Assembly (NCBI GenBank): GCA_946482335.1
Contig: CAMLRG010000132.1
Coordinates: forward strand, 1 to 15,305
Source of the DNA: an uncultured Duganella sp.
GTDB lineage: Bacteria; Pseudomonadota; Gammaproteobacteria; Burkholderiales; Burkholderiaceae
Length of the DNA stretch: 15,305 nt
Direction of reading: 5' to 3'
Position 1 is the stretch's first letter. Each line of letters begins with the position of its first letter. Below the pieces are notes generated by a model. The model saw only the letters and a list, made by a program, of their open reading frames with translations. It did not search any database and was not told the origin of the DNA. The translations under genes were made by a program, and so were the position numbers. Shown here one piece after another: positions 15,229 through 15,305 of the stretch.

Positions 15229-15245
15229 GGTTTACCGGTTTGGCA

Positions 15246-15305
15246 TCAAGACATCGGCAAGCCACCCAGCAGAGTAGCCACCATCTGCATCGGCTTGGCC
15301 GGCGC
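15246..15305 (-). CDS. Possible 3' end of an unidentified minus-strand gene
   Basis: Reading leftward from the window edge, one frame stays open for 19 codons with mostly G/C third positions (peptide ending LLGGLPMS) and stops at TGA (15248-15246), just before the repeat element. REP-type repeats usually sit just outside genes, which fits a gene ending here. The stretch is too short to identify, and an open run of this length can occur by chance in GC-rich DNA. Confidence 0.3.
   Translation of the reverse strand, partial: APAKPMQMVATLLGGLPMS

Larger units (their letters stand above)
15149..15241. repeat. REPIN-like compound inverted repeat
   Basis: A 93-base element. Perfect 13-base outer arms (15149-15161 and 15229-15241, AAACCGGTAAACC and its complement) enclose two GTGTCAGACCC-type hairpins separated by a 13-base spacer (15189-15201). 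Two palindromes in opposed orientation around a short spacer is the layout of a REPIN, a mobile REP doublet moved by a RAYT transposase. The GTGTCAGACC core is one I recall as common between genes in Oxalobacteraceae and relatives; no transposase lies in the window. It sits 17 bases upstream of the acyltransferase start, so its hairpins would fall in that gene's leader or in the intergenic part of a longer transcript. Confidence 0.8.

Overview
The window is GC-rich DNA with strong G/C bias at third codon positions, and it is packed with genes for a cell-surface polysaccharide. The protein families, the codon use and a GTGTCAGACCC-type palindromic repeat at the right edge suggest a betaproteobacterium, probably of the Oxalobacteraceae (Massilia/Duganella/Janthinobacterium type). 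That placement is inference; no rRNA or other marker gene is present.

Layout. Eight genes run left to right as one compact operon (1-13108). They are: a 5'-truncated two-domain GT4 glycosyltransferase; a HAD-UbiA fusion of the polyprenyl-phosphate phosphoribosyltransferase type; a small ArnE/EmrE-like membrane protein; a multi-spanning GT-C-like protein (type A, copy 1); a DPM1/GtrB-like GT2; a GtrA-like flippase; two tandem GT-C-like proteins (type B, copies 1 and 2); and a last GT-C-like protein that is a paralogue of the first (type A, copy 2). From the third gene onward every stop overlaps the next start. Facing the operon, with only 7 bases between the stops, is an OafA-type O-acyltransferase with a C-terminal SGNH domain (13116-15131, minus strand). 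Upstream of it lies a compact REPIN-like element (15149-15241), then what may be the last 19 codons of another minus-strand gene.

How the genes may work together (inference). The GT4 enzyme would build a backbone in the cytoplasm, in the manner of polymannose/rhamnan O-antigen synthases. Two lipid-linked donor modules would then supply sugars for periplasmic branching: HAD-UbiA plus the SMR-like carrier for a pentofuranosyl-phosphate lipid, and GT2 plus GtrA for a hexosyl-phosphate lipid. Each module is followed directly by a GT-C-like enzyme. The acyltransferase would add O-acyl groups. This resembles the three-component GtrA/GtrB/GT-C periplasmic glycan modification system, but with a second donor route and four candidate transferases.

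No tRNA, rRNA, CRISPR array, insertion sequence or phage gene was seen. The only stretch without a confident gene is 15132-15305 (174 bases).
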